Of a stretch of DNA of 64,000 nucleotides, positions 21,091 through 33,417 are shown piece by piece. The DNA comes from Charina bottae (lineage: Eukaryota > Chordata > Lepidosauria > Squamata > Charinaidae): contig JALMGJ010000025.1 in NCBI GenBank assembly GCA_023362775.1, forward strand, positions 4,850,001 to 4,914,000. Direction: 5' to 3'. The translations under genes were made by a program, and so were the position numbers. The notes under the pieces were generated by a model. That model searched no databases. It was not told the origin of the DNA and worked only from the letters and a program-made list of their open reading frames with translations. Each line of letters begins with the position of its first letter. The first letter of the stretch is position 1.

Positions 21091-22678
21091 TATGTACAGA
21101 TACTGTATACATACATACATAAAATAATGATTAGGTCATCCAATAATGAAATATGTGGGGTGTTTCTTTGAAAGAGGTACAGGTAATACAAGAAACCTAT
21201 TCCAACTTAATGGCAAACAGCCAAAACTGAATGCATTTACTTAGAATAAATCCCGGAGTCCAATGAGACTTTTATCATAGGAAGTATATCTAGGACTGTA
21301 GCCAAAACCAATTAGGCTACTTTATAAGTGCCAGGTGCTTAATGTCTTTATCTATAAATGCTATTAGACTTTTCCCCTCCTTTTAAAAATATACATAACA
21401 TCCAGCTAAAGAATACAGGGAAGTTTCAAAATATTAATTATAATTGCTTTAAAAATCCAGAATTTTTAAAAATAAAAACTGTGTCAGATTTTTTAAAAAT
21501 AATTTATCATTGCAAAAAAAATGCTGTCTTGATCTTCTAGAGTTGAGGAACTATAGAATTCCTTTAAGAAGAAAGATTTCAGGAAGAACAGTTAGCTAAG
21601 TAGTGCAATGTGTTGTGTTGTATTCCACTAAAGTTTCCTGAAATAAAAATGTATTTTGGATGTTCCTCTCAGAAATGTGTGTAGATCACAATGTAAAAAA
21701 ATGAAGCCCTAGAATGAAGTTAAAATCTAGAGCCGAGAACAGTGAAAATCTGTCTCATCTCTAAAGTCACAGCGCAGGAAGAAATTAAGAGAAGACATGT
21801 TGAAGGAAGCTGTTAAATATCAGAGAGGATTTATCATGGCAGTGGCCACTTGAGGCTTCTCCTCACTGAAGGGGTCTTTTCCACTCCCTGAGTACATATA
21901 GTACTGTATGAATCTGGAGCACTTCCTCTTCAGGTACTACAAGAAAAAAAAATTGGCACATATGAGCTTCTCACAGCATCATGCAATGTGAACGTTTGAA
22001 AACTCAGTGTCAGATCAATTGTACCCCAGTTAATGGGTTAATGGAAGTCCTGAAAAAATCCTCTAGGGCAAAAAGGAAGTGAGAATAATCTTCAGCCCAC
22101 TCTGATCTGAAGGTACAGAATGCAGCTTTATTCTTTCTGCTACCTTCCCATTTTTTTTTTTTAAAAAAAAAGCCTTTACAATTTATTGTCACCCATAATA
22201 TAACTTCAGTCAACAAAACTGCAGCAAAGACCAGCAGTGGAAACAAGCAGAGCAGAAATAAAGCTACACTGGAGATTAAAAGCCTAGGAAAACAAAAGGT
22301 CTTTTCAGGACATCTAAAAACATTAGAGCAGGCATCAGGCAAGCCTCCCTAAGGAAAGAGTTTGACAACAGGACATCACAATTGAAAGTACCCCTCACTC
22401 CTTCCCTCCTTCCCTCCCTAGTTGACCTCAGATGATGCAAAAAGAACTCCGCATATGGGAGATATGGGAGAAGACACGAACTTCTTTAGGACATTCTCCC
22501 CAGAGAAGGACACACAGCTTCATCAGTGCTGGCTTTTCAGAGAACTAAAAAAAATTATAGTTTTTTAACTGCTGCTAGTTTTAAGTAAATGTTTGAAAAT
22601 TGCAATTTGCTGTATCTACAGTTTGCGCTGAAGTGTTGTACTGACACTGTGGAAAGTTCCTTATTAAAGGCATGTTCA
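21091..22678. other. No feature recognised
   Basis: About 1.6 kb of AT-rich DNA. The minus frame 22010-22342 is 110 codons but hydrophobic and lysine-rich without family resemblance. Confidence 0.4.
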
Positions 22679-22679
22679 A

Positions 22680-22718
<39 letters not shown>

Positions 22719-22719
22719 A
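22679..22719. repeat. (ATG)n trinucleotide array
   Basis: About 13 tandem atg units. They create poly-Met and poly-His shadow frames that are not genes. Confidence 0.95.
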
Positions 22720-22874
22720 AAATATGTAAAAGGGGTTGCTGCAGCCAACAGTCTTCAAAGGGTAACTTATTCAGAAACTCCATACAGTATATGTGTTTAT
22801 GACTGGATGGAATTAGCACAATCTTACAAATCTACATTAGTCATTAGCCAGAAAAAAAAAGCATCACTAGTCAA

Positions 22875-23535
22875 TAGAGCCAGTTTGGTCTAGTGCAGAG
22901 CTTTTCCAACTTTTCATGTTGGTGATACACTTTTTAGACATGCATCATTTTGCGACACACTCTTATAGCAGGGCATCATTTCACGGCACACTCCTACAGC
23001 AGGGCACAAGGCAGGCACTAGGACCTGTGTGGAATCACAGCAGGTTTGGAGGCAGCAAGGCACAAGGCAGGCACTAGGACCTGCGCAGAATCCTGGCAGG
23101 GTTCGGAGGCGGCGGCAGCAGCCGCGACACACCCAGACACTGCAGCCGACACACTAATGTGTCATGACACACAGTTTGGAAAGCTCTGGTCTAGTGGTTA
23201 AGGCAATGGGCTAGAAACCAGGAGACTGAGAGTTCTAGTCCCGCCTTAGGCCTGAAAGCCGGCTGGGTGACCTTGGGCCAGTCCGTCTCTCAACCGTAGG
23301 AAGGAGCCAATGGCAAACCAGGAGACTGAGAGTTCTAGTCCTGCCTTAGGAATGAAAGCCGGCTGGGTGACCTTGGGCCAGTCACTCTCTCTCAGCCCAA
23401 CTCACCTCACAGGGTGTTTGTTGTGGGGAAAATAGGAGGAGGAAGGAGTATTAGGTATGTTCGCCACCTTGAGTTATTTATAAGATGATGTTGATGATGA
23501 TTGATGCTGATGATGATGAGATAGAAAATAAATAA
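22875..23535 (+). mobile_element. MIR/CORE-like SINE, split by a MITE and internally duplicated
   Basis: The head (22875-22895) continues at 23189 after a hAT MITE. Then a ~110-bp block (accaggagactgagagttct through tgggtgaccttgggccagtc) occurs twice, at about 23217-23283 and 23317-23383. The usual 3' tail is replaced by GATGAT-type repeats at 23485-23520. Confidence 0.8.
22896..23188. mobile_element. hAT-type MITE, copy 3 (293 bp), inside a SINE
   Basis: Ends cagagcttttccaac and tttggaaagctctg; TSD gtctagtg at 22888-22895 and 23189-23196. The TSD is part of the SINE A-box region, so the insertion history is unambiguous. The interior (gcactaggacctg, twice) matches the 58.7-kb copy and not the 16.8-kb copy. 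Confidence 0.9.
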
Positions 23536-23675
23536 ATACAAAAATATAAAAAAGGAAACTATAACTCTGGATTTTTGCATCCCCTTCATGCATACTAATG
23601 CTAGCACTCAATAATCTATAAATAATATTAGCATACAAATGAAGAATTATGGACTATTGCAATGTGTCCTATGTG

Positions 23676-23984
23676 TAAAAGGTAAAGGTACCCCCCGCAC
23701 ATTTGTGCAGTCGTGTCCGACTCTAGGGGGCGGTGCTCATCTCCGTTTGTTAGGCAAAGAGCCAGCGTTGTCCAAAGACGCTTCCACGGTCATGTGGCCG
23801 GCATGACACGCGTGGAACGCTGTTACCTACCCACCGAAGTGGTACCTATTCATCTACTTGCATTTGCATGCTTTCGAATTGCTAGGTTGGCAAGAGCTGG
23901 AGCTAGTGCGGGAGCTCACTCCGCACGCAGGGCTAGGGATTTGAACCTCCAAACTTGCGACCTTCCAATCGACAAGCCTGGCAT
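23676..23984 (-). mobile_element. Sauria-type SINE inserted in L2
   Basis: The minus-strand order runs from a truncated head (gatcgacaagcctggc region shortened) through B-box ggttcaaatccc, the core with gcatgcaaatgcaagtagat and the BovB-like 3' end gtcggacacgactg-type to tacctttacctttt. The 5' A-box end is missing. Confidence 0.85.
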
Positions 23985-24261
23985 CGACCACTCAGAATCT
24001 GCAGCTGGTTCGGGATACAGCAGCATGGGCAGTAACTTCACTGTTCAGTGAGCTGTACTGGTTGCCAGGTAAGTTTCCAGGTGCAATTCAAAGTGCAGGT
24101 TACCCCCTACAAAACCCTTCACGGCATAAGTCCTGGCTTTTTGAGGGAATCCATATCTCATAATTTCTGCCAAACCTGTATGATCAGACAGCATGGGCAT
24201 GCTCCGGATCACCTCAATCAAACAATGTCACCTGGTGGAACTCAGGAAACATGTCTTTCTC

Positions 24262-24537
24262 TGTCATGGGGTCAGCCCCACTAGGTAGACCAGAAAAGGA
24301 AATCCACTCCATAGGAAAGCCAAAACTAGTTTTATTGAGATTGGCTAAATAACAGAATCTTGCAAGTCTGATTGTGTTGTACCTCCTCCTCCTCCTCATA
24401 CTCCAGTGAATTAGGGAGGCATCTGCCTGGGCCTCTTCCAAATGTTCTTGCTTTGCTGTGGACTTAAAAAATGGTTCAGCCCCTTTTGCCTAGATAACCG
24501 TTCTTGTATATTTCTGTCAAGGTCATCTTTCTTCCTC
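24262..24537 (-). mobile_element. LTR-like repeat, family B, inserted in L2
   Basis: gtcatggggtcagccccact, ttttattgaga (minus AATAAAA), aacagaatcttgcaagtctg and gtcaaggtcatctttcttcc parallel the 9.7-kb copy. L2 sequence resumes after it. A tctct repeat is present on both sides and could be a 5-bp TSD, but the boundary is one base ambiguous. Confidence 0.6.
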
Positions 24538-24830
24538 TCTACACCTGGTGCCTGCCCTTTGGAAGAGCATCCCCCCTGAAATCTGTGTGCCCCCCTCCTT
24601 GACTATTTTTAAAAAGTCCTTGAAAAACTGGCTTTATCCACAGGCCTTGGGTTTGAATGGACAGCAAGCTTCTTTTTTATAAGTTAGCTGAATGTTTTCT
24701 TCCAAGACACCAGTTGTTCTTTTTTATTTTTATTTTTGGTTTCTATTACTTTTAATGTTGTACACCACCCAGAGTGTTCTGGAGCTGGGTGGCCTTCTAA
24801 ATTTAATCAATAATTAATATATAGGTAGAG

Positions 24831-26394
24831 AACTGAAGCGTACATAAAATTATCAAAACTGAGCAAGCACTACTTAAAAGAAATAAAGGATCCCTCATGA
24901 AGCTGACTAAAGGTTTCCTGTCAACTTTCCCATACTGGTTCCAGTTTTCCTGAGATTTTTTTAGGCTTAAGCCCAGTCACATAATTCCAGTTTCCTTCAA
25001 GTCCCTGCTTTCTTCAGGGCCACCCAGCCAAGGCTTCCTGAGAACAAAGAAACACTCAACTCCCTGTCTCCCTGAATTCCACCCTCTGGCCATTCTCACT
25101 GGAGAGTCCTTAAGAGGCAACAGTTAGACAGCAGGCCCCTCAAAATGAATAGCCCTCTTAATCCTCTGCAACTATATCCAGTTTAGGAGGAAGCAGAGGC
25201 AGACAGTTTAAAGTCGAGGAGGAAGATCCTTACAACATGTGTGCACTAAATAAGCAGAGAGAATTGAAAAGTCGGAAGATCCAAGAAATATGAAATCTCT
25301 AGTTTTCAACTTATTCTGCAACCATGCTCTGCCCCTTCACATCAGTTCCAGACCTAATTCCTGGATGCTTATCAAGCAGAGCATATAGGCAATGCATTAT
25401 CTATGTAAGAGTAACCAAGGATATAATCCATATGCACAGCTGGTGGAGGCCTAAATTTGTAAAAGCAGCATGAATCCATTTAAATAGCAATGCAGGATCC
25501 ACAGAATGAAGTGTTTTAAAAAGTGCTTTAAAATAAAAGCTTGAACAAATGGAAATGAATTGTCCTGATATGCATTCACTAAAATGTTGATCACTAAAAT
25601 GTTGATCTCACTCTACTCACTCTACTATTCTTCAGATGATTAACATCTTTTATTACAAAGGATTACAAAACACTTCCATATGTCTTGCTACCAGTTCTCC
25701 CAGTTACAAATGTTCTACAGTTCAATAAATAAAACAAATGTAAAAAGACTAATCATGCGAAATTATTAGAAAATGGTTTACATTTTCATCTTACAAAATC
25801 TGGAATGTGTGGAAGAATTAAAGCAATTTGAATATTACTAAATGTTTTTGCATAGGGCTCCTGAGCATAGCCAGAATTTTAAGTATAGCAGTCATCAATT
25901 AGCAAGCTTTTAGAACAACTTCACTTTGTATGATCGTTAACCTTCAAGGGGAAGTTGGTCAGACAGCTAGTTAGCTGAAGTTGTGGTCTGACGTTTAACA
26001 GGTGCGATGCAGCATGGTGATTCTATTTCAAACTGATTGCCTTTTTATAATCAATTATAACCAATCACATTATAATCGTGTAGTTCCTTATCGCCTGATT
26101 ATAAATACACCCTGTTTTCTTTTTTTCTGGGTCTTGCCCATGGAGTGTTACTGAACATGTCCATGTGTGCTTGACCTGGCTTTGCAAACCCATAATAAAT
26201 GTTGGAGACTGAAGTACTCTGGTGTCCTTCTTAAGTAGAGAAAATAAACCTCATCTTGTCCCTGGGTGGGCCAAGTGAGAAGGGAGAAAAACTTGTTAAG
26301 CCATCAGGATAAAATGAATTCAGAAGTTCAGAATATTTAGAATTCTGTCTTTGGAAGTGTAATAAGTTATCACTATATAATTTATTACCTTTAT
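24831..26394. other. Unique sequence with a possible LTR-like segment
   Basis: At 25990-26262 there is a TATA-like ataaatacaccctg, a short leader, then cataataaatgttgg (plus-strand AATAAA). This spacing resembles the promoter and poly(A) part of an LTR, but no ends or TSD were found. The rest shows nothing recognisable. Confidence 0.35.
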
Positions 26395-26675
26395 TCATTG
26401 GAAGGACAGATGCTGAAGCTAAAGCTCAAATACTTTGGCCACCTAATGCGAAGAGAGGACTCACTGGAAAAGACCCTGATGCTGGGAAAGACTGAAGGCA
26501 AAAGGAGAAGGGGATGGCAGAGGACGAGATGGTTAGATAGCATCACCGATGTAATGAACATGAATTTGAGTAAACTCTGGGAGACAGTGGAGGGCAGGAA
26601 GGCCTGGCATGCTATGGTCCATGAGGTCACGACGAGTCGGACACGACTAAACGACTGAACAACAACAACAAAAAT
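26395..26675 (+). mobile_element. RTE-BovB LINE 3' end
   Basis: An 86-codon open frame (26398-26658) reads as the BovB ORF2 C-terminus: LKYFGHLMRREDSLEKTLML, then RTRWLDSITDVM and LWETVEGRKAWHAMVHEV. It ends with cgagtcggacacgactaaa, a stop and (CAA)n, the BovB 3' terminus. The 5' part including endonuclease and RT is missing. BovB is the presumed mobiliser of Sauria SINEs, whose 3' end has the same gtcggacacgactg. Confidence 0.9.
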
Positions 26676-27015
26676 TACTCATAAATCCAATTCCTAAATA
26701 AATATCCATCATATAATATAAAACGAATAATATAGTCATTATATATTGTTATGATGCGACTACAGAAATGTTAGCAATTTAATGATTATAACCATGGAAT
26801 GTTACTGAATCGTGCTCCTGACCAACCGCACATAGCCTGTTTCTTTCTAGAGCTTAGAGAGGCCTCCAAAGATTTGCCATCTCTGTGTGTCATCCCTATA
26901 AATTACAGGATGCCTCCTTTATTCCTTTTCACAAACCTAGATTGCATAATCCTTAGTGAGAGGATGCATGCCCATTACTTTCAGCAGAACATCCCTGACT
27001 GGTCTGTTGCTTCCC

Positions 27016-27017
<2 letters not shown>

Positions 27018-27058
<41 letters not shown>
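27018..27058. repeat. (CA)n microsatellite
   Basis: About 20 uninterrupted ac units. Confidence 0.95.
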
Positions 27059-27060
<2 letters not shown>

Positions 27061-27094
27061 TGTATATACAACTTTTGTTCAGAAATACATCATG

Positions 27095-27500
27095 TTTTCT
27101 CACCCCATTTTCTCCACAACAACCCTGTTGTGAGATAGATTGGGTTAGAGAATGTCCCGGTTAGCCCAAGAACAGAGGCGAGTCAGTGTATTCAGACTAT
27201 CAGTTCTTTATTTGCTAACCATACAGAGAGAATCTTGCCAGACTGAAGCTTCCCTAATTAACCTAAGGGGAAATACTCCAGGGGCTCTAGGGTGTGGCTA
27301 CTCTAACTTTCTTTGTTTGCCTACCAAGGCTCTCAAGGCTGCAAGTGCGTTTCTGTCCTTGGAATGTGCTCCCTCCTTCCTCAGCTCCAAAATCCATCAC
27401 AGAGAATCACTGGCCCAAAGTCACCAATAAGCTTCCCTGGCTGACTTAAACCTAGGTCTTCCCAGTGCCAGTCCAACACCTTAAGCGCTACACCACACAA
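27095..27500 (-). mobile_element. MIR/CORE-like SINE, split by a solo LTR
   Basis: Left part: ccattttctccacaacaacc and gagatagattgggttagaga. Right part from 27402: gaatcactggcccaaagtca through cttaagcgctacaccac. The two parts join into one SINE when the LTR is removed. Confidence 0.7.
27153..27401 (-). mobile_element. Solo LTR (family A), 249 bp
   Basis: Bounded by tgtcccgg and ccatcaca (TG...CA on the minus strand) with a perfect 5-bp TSD, gagaa, at 27148-27152 and 27402-27406. It contains ttctttatttgc (minus AATAAAG) and agaatcttgccagactgaag. A 5-bp TSD fits LTR retrotransposons or endogenous retroviruses. No internal coding region remains. Confidence 0.85.
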
Positions 27501-27749
27501 TTTGTCTAATGGAGGCACATCATCGCAATATCTGGTCAGGACTACCTTAAGGTAAATGTTCAGAAATAGTTTATTCACAGAGACAAATACACACACATAG
27601 ACATGGTTAATATGATGAAAACTCCAAAGTCACATTAAACTCTCTCTTTCTGGTTCCATAAATTAAATGGAAAGTGGCTGGTGTCATTATCATCACCTGG
27701 TGCTATCAGTCCATATCGCTCTACAAACAGAAAGAAACAATTAATAAAA

Positions 27750-28800
27750 GATTATTCAATAATAATGTCTGGAATAAAGGCCAGATTTTTCCTCCCTTAC
27801 TTTATTATTTAAATTTTTTTCCTTATGAAATGAAATGCACCAAGAAATTTGCTCAGTGGAGAGGTAACAATTGCTTTAGATTGCAAGATTTGATTATTAA
27901 CAAGACAAACATAAAGTCTTTTGAGGCTCTTACTTCACAATGGTCTTGTTCACCTGACTGGTTTCAGTATGTTAAAAAAATAGCATCCTATTAAAAGAAT
28001 TGTAGAAACAAGGGGGAACACTTAGAGACTTGACTGAATTTGAAGATCTTATAACATGTCATTTGGAAAATCTGCTGGGCCTCATTTATAAATTGCTGGT
28101 GAAGTATGACTCAGAAACCAAACAAATCAAAACTGGTATGATCAAATGGATGCATAATTTAAATGTAGTAATAAATATGCCACGATGGGAATTCCAATGA
28201 AAGAAGAATATTAAATTTACTCTGAATATTAAACTCAGAAATTTGATATGTTTTATCATTGATACATTAGTCTAGTTCTAACCACTATGAGTAATTCATA
28301 TTCTAAAAATTGCTGGAAATATAATAATCAAGTCACATCATTCTTTCATTTTTGGTCATAATGTGCCAAAGCTCAACAATTCTGGGAAATAATTTATATC
28401 ATTATTCAAGAAATCCCAAAAGCTGAATTCCCATTTTAATTTGTGATATTTTTATTAAACTTTACTAAACCATATATTCCCTCAAAGTATACTGAATAGG
28501 TTTTTTATATGCTGTCTGCTGCAAGGATATTATATGCTTTTTACTAGAAATATTATTTGATACCCTCAATTGAAAAATGGCTAATCAAGTTATGGAAGTA
28601 TGCTTTGATGTCTAGAATAACTTTGTATCTTAAAAGTAAATCTGAAACAGAATTTAACTCAAATTGGAAACCATTTGTAGACTATGTTTTACTACATGGA
28701 TTTGTACCACCTCCAAAATGTATTTTATTTATTTCATGCATTTATAATTTGGGTTTTTCTATGCTTAGAATCTATATTTCAATTTTATAGGATGTCCAAA
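27750..28800 (+). mobile_element. L1 LINE ORF2 C-terminal region, decayed
   Basis: In-frame fragments separated by stops read like the end of L1 ORF2: FRLQDLIINKTNIKSFEALT near 27882, a Cys-region remnant near 28330-28380, IPSKYTE and VFYMLSAARILYAFY near 28480-28540, then IEKWLIKLWKYALM and LTLYLKSKSETEF-type residues at 28557-28700. Inactive. Confidence 0.75.
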
Positions 28801-28975
28801 TCAGACCAGATTGTTAGCAATATAGATTGAATTTATTATAATTTATAATCTAACTTGGTGATTGATACTGTTTTGACCATGGTTATTGATATTCATACAA
28901 TGCTTAGAGCTTAATGGCAATTTTCAGTCTTATAAAATAATGTAATATATTCATTTATTCATAATTAACTAATGA

Positions 28976-28989
28976 TATATGGAAAACTA
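28976..28989. repeat. 14-bp target-site duplication, left copy
   Basis: tatatggaaaacta, repeated exactly at 29308-29321. Confidence 0.85.
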
Positions 28990-29307
28990 GGGGGTGCAAT
29001 GGCTCAGCGGGTAAGAAGCCAGGCTTGTTGATTGGAAGGTCGCAAGTTCGGAGGTTCAAGACCCTAGCCCCACATGACGGAGTGAGCTCCCGCACTCGCC
29101 CCAGCTCTTGCCAACCTAGCAATTCGAAAGCATGCAAATGCAAGTAGATAAATAGGTACCACTTCGGTGGGTAGGTAACAGCATTCCATGTGCATCATGC
29201 CGGCCACATGACCGTGGAAGCATCTTCGGACAGCACTGGCTCTTCAGCTAACAAATGGAGATGAGCACCGGCCCCTAGAGTTGGATACGACTGTGCGGCA
29301 GAACCTT
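28990..29307 (+). mobile_element. Sauria-type SINE, full length
   Basis: A-box tggctcagcggg, B-box ggttcaagacc, core cgaaagcatgcaaatgcaag and gaccgtggaagcatcttcgg, BovB-like 3' end ctagagttggatacgactgt. Flanked by a perfect 14-bp TSD (28976-28989 and 29308-29321), typical of LINE-mediated retroposition. Confidence 0.92.
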
Positions 29308-29321
29308 TATATGGAAAACTA
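29308..29321. repeat. 14-bp target-site duplication, right copy
   Basis: Exact repeat of 28976-28989. Confidence 0.85.
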
Positions 29322-29928
29322 TAACCACCATGACATTTGTGTATCCTCTTTTGTGTATCCTCTTTTCTCTTTTTCCTGTTTCGTTGGTTTGTTTATATTT
29401 CTTTAAAATGTTTAATAAAATAAATGTGTATATTTACTCACAAAAAGGATTTAAGAATAAAATTAATTTATCAGGAAATGGTTTCATGCTAATTAGTTTC
29501 CTCAAACAAATGCTTTTAAAAAGTTGGAACTTGGATTTCTTGTGTTGGCATTGCAGGCAATTTGAAGACTTTGACTCATGGTGTGGAAGAGCAAACTCTC
29601 CCATTCATAGGATTTGCTCTTGTCCAAATTATAGTCTATCGCTTCCTTTGGGTTTTAAGACACAGCATCTGCTAACACAGTCCTGGGAAAAACATACTGT
29701 TTAAAGATGTAAACATGATGTTGAATTATACTCCTAAAATATGAGGAGTATAAAAAGACATTATACAGACATTTTAAAAAGAACTTTGGCTTTATCAAGC
29801 CCGGAGCTTGACAGACAATGATTTTATGTATATGAAAGATATTTATTCTCCTGATGTAAAGGAATGGATTCAAGATATGTGTCCTTTCCGTAAGATATTC
29901 ATTTTCAATTTTTGACGTGTCTTTATAG

Positions 29929-30065
29929 TAGTTTTTCTCAACCTCAGTGACTTTAAGAGGTGTGGACTTCAACTCACAGAATTCCCCCAGCCAGTATGGC
30001 TGGCTGGGGGAATTCTGTGACTTGAAGTCCACACCTCTTAAAGTTGCTGAGGTTGAGAAACACTG
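29929..30065. mobile_element. Palindromic hAT-type MITE (137 bp)
   Basis: Ends tagtttttctcaacct and aggttgagaaacactg; almost the whole element is one inverted repeat centred near agccagtatggctggct. A perfect 8-bp TSD, ctttatag, lies at 29921-29928 and 30066-30073. The TIR resembles the hAT consensus with TTCTCAACC. It has no coding capacity. Confidence 0.88.
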
Positions 30066-30073
30066 CTTTATAG

Positions 30074-31920
30074 TCTAAAAAAGAGGAGATGGAACCATAT
30101 GGTTTAGATTTGATGATAAGTTTAAGGACTGAATTAATCTAATATTGATATTATATGGATCTTATTTTTTTCTCTTTTTTGTAGCTTTTCCTTTCCTTCC
30201 CCTTACATTCAATGTACTTTAATCACTCTAACATATGTAGGGTTTTTACCCTCGTAATCACAGAGGTATTATTTTTATTTGTTCATTATACTTCACAAAT
30301 ACTTTTTTTAAAAGGAAAGGCAAAGGAAATCCTCAGGAGTTTCAGGATCCTATTCCCTCTGCAGTGTTATAAACATGACCCTTTCTCATGCCTGCCACAC
30401 AACTTGCCAATCACTCCCCAACACTGAATCAATTCGCAACCCAAAGGCTCACCTTTAACATGTGTAATACCCTGCCTAATGGTACAATCTTTTAAAACTG
30501 AAACCTAGCAAAAGAAACCAAGCGCCTGCTTTGTCATCCTAATTATAAGTGATTATTTATTATTCATTTGAAAAGCTCATCAGCGTAGCTTGATAGCATA
30601 GGAGCTAGTAAACGCTGGTATCTGGCGGGAACTTTCAAGAGAAATGGCTTTGCCCAAAGGAATTAAATTTCTGTCTAAACTAAAACAGTGTACGCTTACA
30701 CCAATAACGGTATTCACGCAGTGATTCTCATTAACATTGGCGAGATATGCAGCTGAACTGACAAAGCATGAAAGGCTGGAATCAGCATCAAGTAGTTTAT
30801 TCTTAATGGATTTGGCATGTTCTTCTGTGAGAAAGAAACTGTGTGCGCTCTGCTGACACTGATCTAATTAATTTCTAATCAGGAGTTGGGCCAACTGCTT
30901 GACATAATTTAAGGCAGAGCCAACTATATGGGGATGCATGTTTACTGAGCCACATACAACCAGTCTCTTCTCTAATCTTTGGTAAGAGGAGTAGCACCCT
31001 CAGCTTTATCAGGCCTAGATGAAGCCCACGTCTCCAGTAGTTTTTCAGTGAAGTCAAGAAAACACAGCTAAGGTTTCAGTCCAATGTCAAGCCGTGGGCA
31101 CTGAAATTAATGGCTCTTGAGAACAGAATTTGCATCAAAATAAGAAAGTATTACTTCCAAGCATTCTCACTGCTCTCATATCATACAGCAAATGAGAGTT
31201 TCACAGTCGTAGTTTTTTTGTTCTGTTTTGTTTTTGCATTTGATACACCGGCAATAGTGGGATTTTTCTATCAAGGCTGCGTGGCTTGAAAACACAGTAC
31301 AAAGGCATCTTTAATCATCATGCAAACTGGTACTAAGTTATAACGCTACATTGTGCAAGCAATTCCCCTCTTCTCTTTACTGATTCCAGCATTAGTTAAT
31401 CAACCAGATGGGATGATTGAGCCCCTCTGACTGAACTACATTTAACCCAAGACATTATAAGGTGGGGAGAAAAAACAGAATGAGTGTTTACAAAGGGATG
31501 AAATCTAAAGCAATGTCAAATATTTTTAAACTATGAATTTAGATTTTTATTGTATAGATTTATGATTTAAAACAACAGTACCTTAATTTTCATAATGCTA
31601 AAACATTACTTTTGAATTCATATGTATCAGCTGTTCTTTATAGCATGGTCAGTCTGTATTACTTTGGGGAATGGTTGTTGTCTCTGCTTTTTGAGTATAC
31701 CTTCCATTTACTGGGATGTGTATATGCTCTGTCAAGTCTCTTCGATTGATACTCTGTAGATTCAGAAGATTTTGGACTTCTCTTCCAGCCTTTTAGACAT
31801 CAATAATATAATCCTATGCATTCAGCAGTAAGCCCATTCAAAAAAGAATTACTTGTAAATAAGAGTGTATAAGACTCCATTGCAGATGTCTAAAAGACAG
31901 GCAGATGCCATTGAACTAAC
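30074..31920. other. No feature recognised
   Basis: About 1.85 kb of unique-looking sequence with only short frames. Confidence 0.4.
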
Positions 31921-31926
31921 ATATAT

Positions 31927-32055
31927 TTTATTATTATTACTATTATTATTAACCATCCGTCTATCCCAGGTCCTTGGGAAGGACTCGATAGGTGTACAAA
32001 AATGCCAAATCTAGTCTAAATATCTGGCTGGCTGTGCGACCAACCATAATAATAT
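31927..32055 (+). mobile_element. R4-like LINE 3' end fragment
   Basis: The segment 31960-32046 (tatcccaggtccttgggaag, ctggctggctgtgcgaccaa) is the reverse complement of the 3' region of R4 copy B at 41886-41968. It is bordered by (TTA)n on the left and aataata on the right. Confidence 0.65.
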
Positions 32056-33417
32056 AGCTCATATTCAGTTTATAAGCACATTTGCTTGAAAACTAGTTAT
32101 TTTTGATAATGTTCTGAAAATATACTATGGCTTGTATATGACTATATATTTTTCTCAGTGATATGTATCTTTGGAAAGAAAGAGGGAGAAGAGAGGCACA
32201 GGGTGAATCCTTCAGCTATGTGAATATGAAGCACAGAGATTGCATTGTGCATAAGGGATTGTGCACACCATCTCCTACTGTCTCACTTCAGGCCCACTAT
32301 GATGCCAACACATCTGCCCATTGGCAATCTTCCAGAAGAGAGAATGGCTACTGTATGTTAAAATGTGGAAACCATGATTCTAATGCAAGTTGCACATTTT
32401 GTATTTTACTCTACTGTGCCAGATTTCTGTCATAGTCTCAAGAAAAAGAAAGCTATAGGCTTTCATAATTTCCAAAAGCATCATTGATTTAATAGAAGTA
32501 TAATTGATTTTTACAGAATATAAACTGATCTAACCTTTTTCTAGATTGCACCATTAGCTTGGCAGCACATTTTTGATCTCAGTGAATTTTGCCTCTTAAC
32601 GTTCTGGTATGAATTAACACTTTCTGTATTTCATTTCAGTACTTGTACTTTTTATGCAAATAAAATTAAAAGACACATATAAAGACAAAAGAGGAGCTGT
32701 GCCAAAGGTCTATCTAGTCCAGCATTCAGTATTTGCACTGATTAAACAGATCCCTGTGATGCCCACTAGCAGGGCACATGGGTAATAGTAGCTTCTCCTC
32801 CTGAGCAACTCCCTGAGTTGTTCCTCAACAAATCATGCAGATAGTTAACTGAGCTGAAATCTAAATTTATTTGCTGTTATCAGATTCTGTTTTATCAACA
32901 TAGTAAAAAATAGGATTTTTTCTTCCATTTGGTGGGAAGAAAAACATTAAATCAAATATAGTTTGTTTTTTGTTTCTTAGGCCTCTGAGAATATCTGACA
33001 CTCTAAATCAATTCAGGCTGATTTGGAATGTTGAACTAAATCAATGAGTTGAATTCAAAGATTGACTTGAATGTGTCCAAATCAGTTTGGATCCACCTGG
33101 ATGCTTTCTACACAGGCACACATGCATTTTAATTGTCTGAGTTGGTCCAAATTAAATTAAGTCTGATTCAGAGATTCGGATGCCTAAACAGATTTGGACT
33201 GATTTTCCAAATCATCTGAATGTTCTAACAGTATAGGACCTACCAAATTATTCTACCATATTGTTTATTTTACAACTTCATTCTTTTTTTCTCTTTCCAA
33301 GTTGCATTTGGTAGCTAGATAGTACGCCCCACTGTAGCAAAATATAGCTGCAAGCAGTATTTTTGACACTTGCTGTAAAATGACTTTTTTACCTTTTGTA
33401 TTTAATAGAGCCATAAA
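32056..33417. other. No feature recognised
   Basis: About 1.36 kb of AT-rich sequence with several related aaatcagtttggat and tgatttggac phrases at 33000-33220, a possible diverged tandem repeat. Confidence 0.4.

Larger units (their letters stand above)
23600..24830 (+). mobile_element. L2 LINE, twice interrupted
   Basis: L2 blocks in order: tggactattgcaatgtgtcc (DYCN box, about 23651), then after a SINE ctcagaatctgcagctggtt (LQLV box), then SFQVQFKVQVTPYKTLHGIS at 24070-24130, then after an LTR-like insert ggtgcctgccctttggaaga and the 3' hairpin caccacccagagtgttctgg near 24768. Stops and frameshifts throughout. Confidence 0.75.

Noticed and set aside
22555..22758. Poly-His and poly-Met frames
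   Set aside because: Shadows of the (ATG)n array.
28990..29307. tRNA-like gene with A and B boxes
   Set aside because: Part of a Sauria SINE: no cloverleaf acceptor end, BovB-like 3' tail and a TSD.
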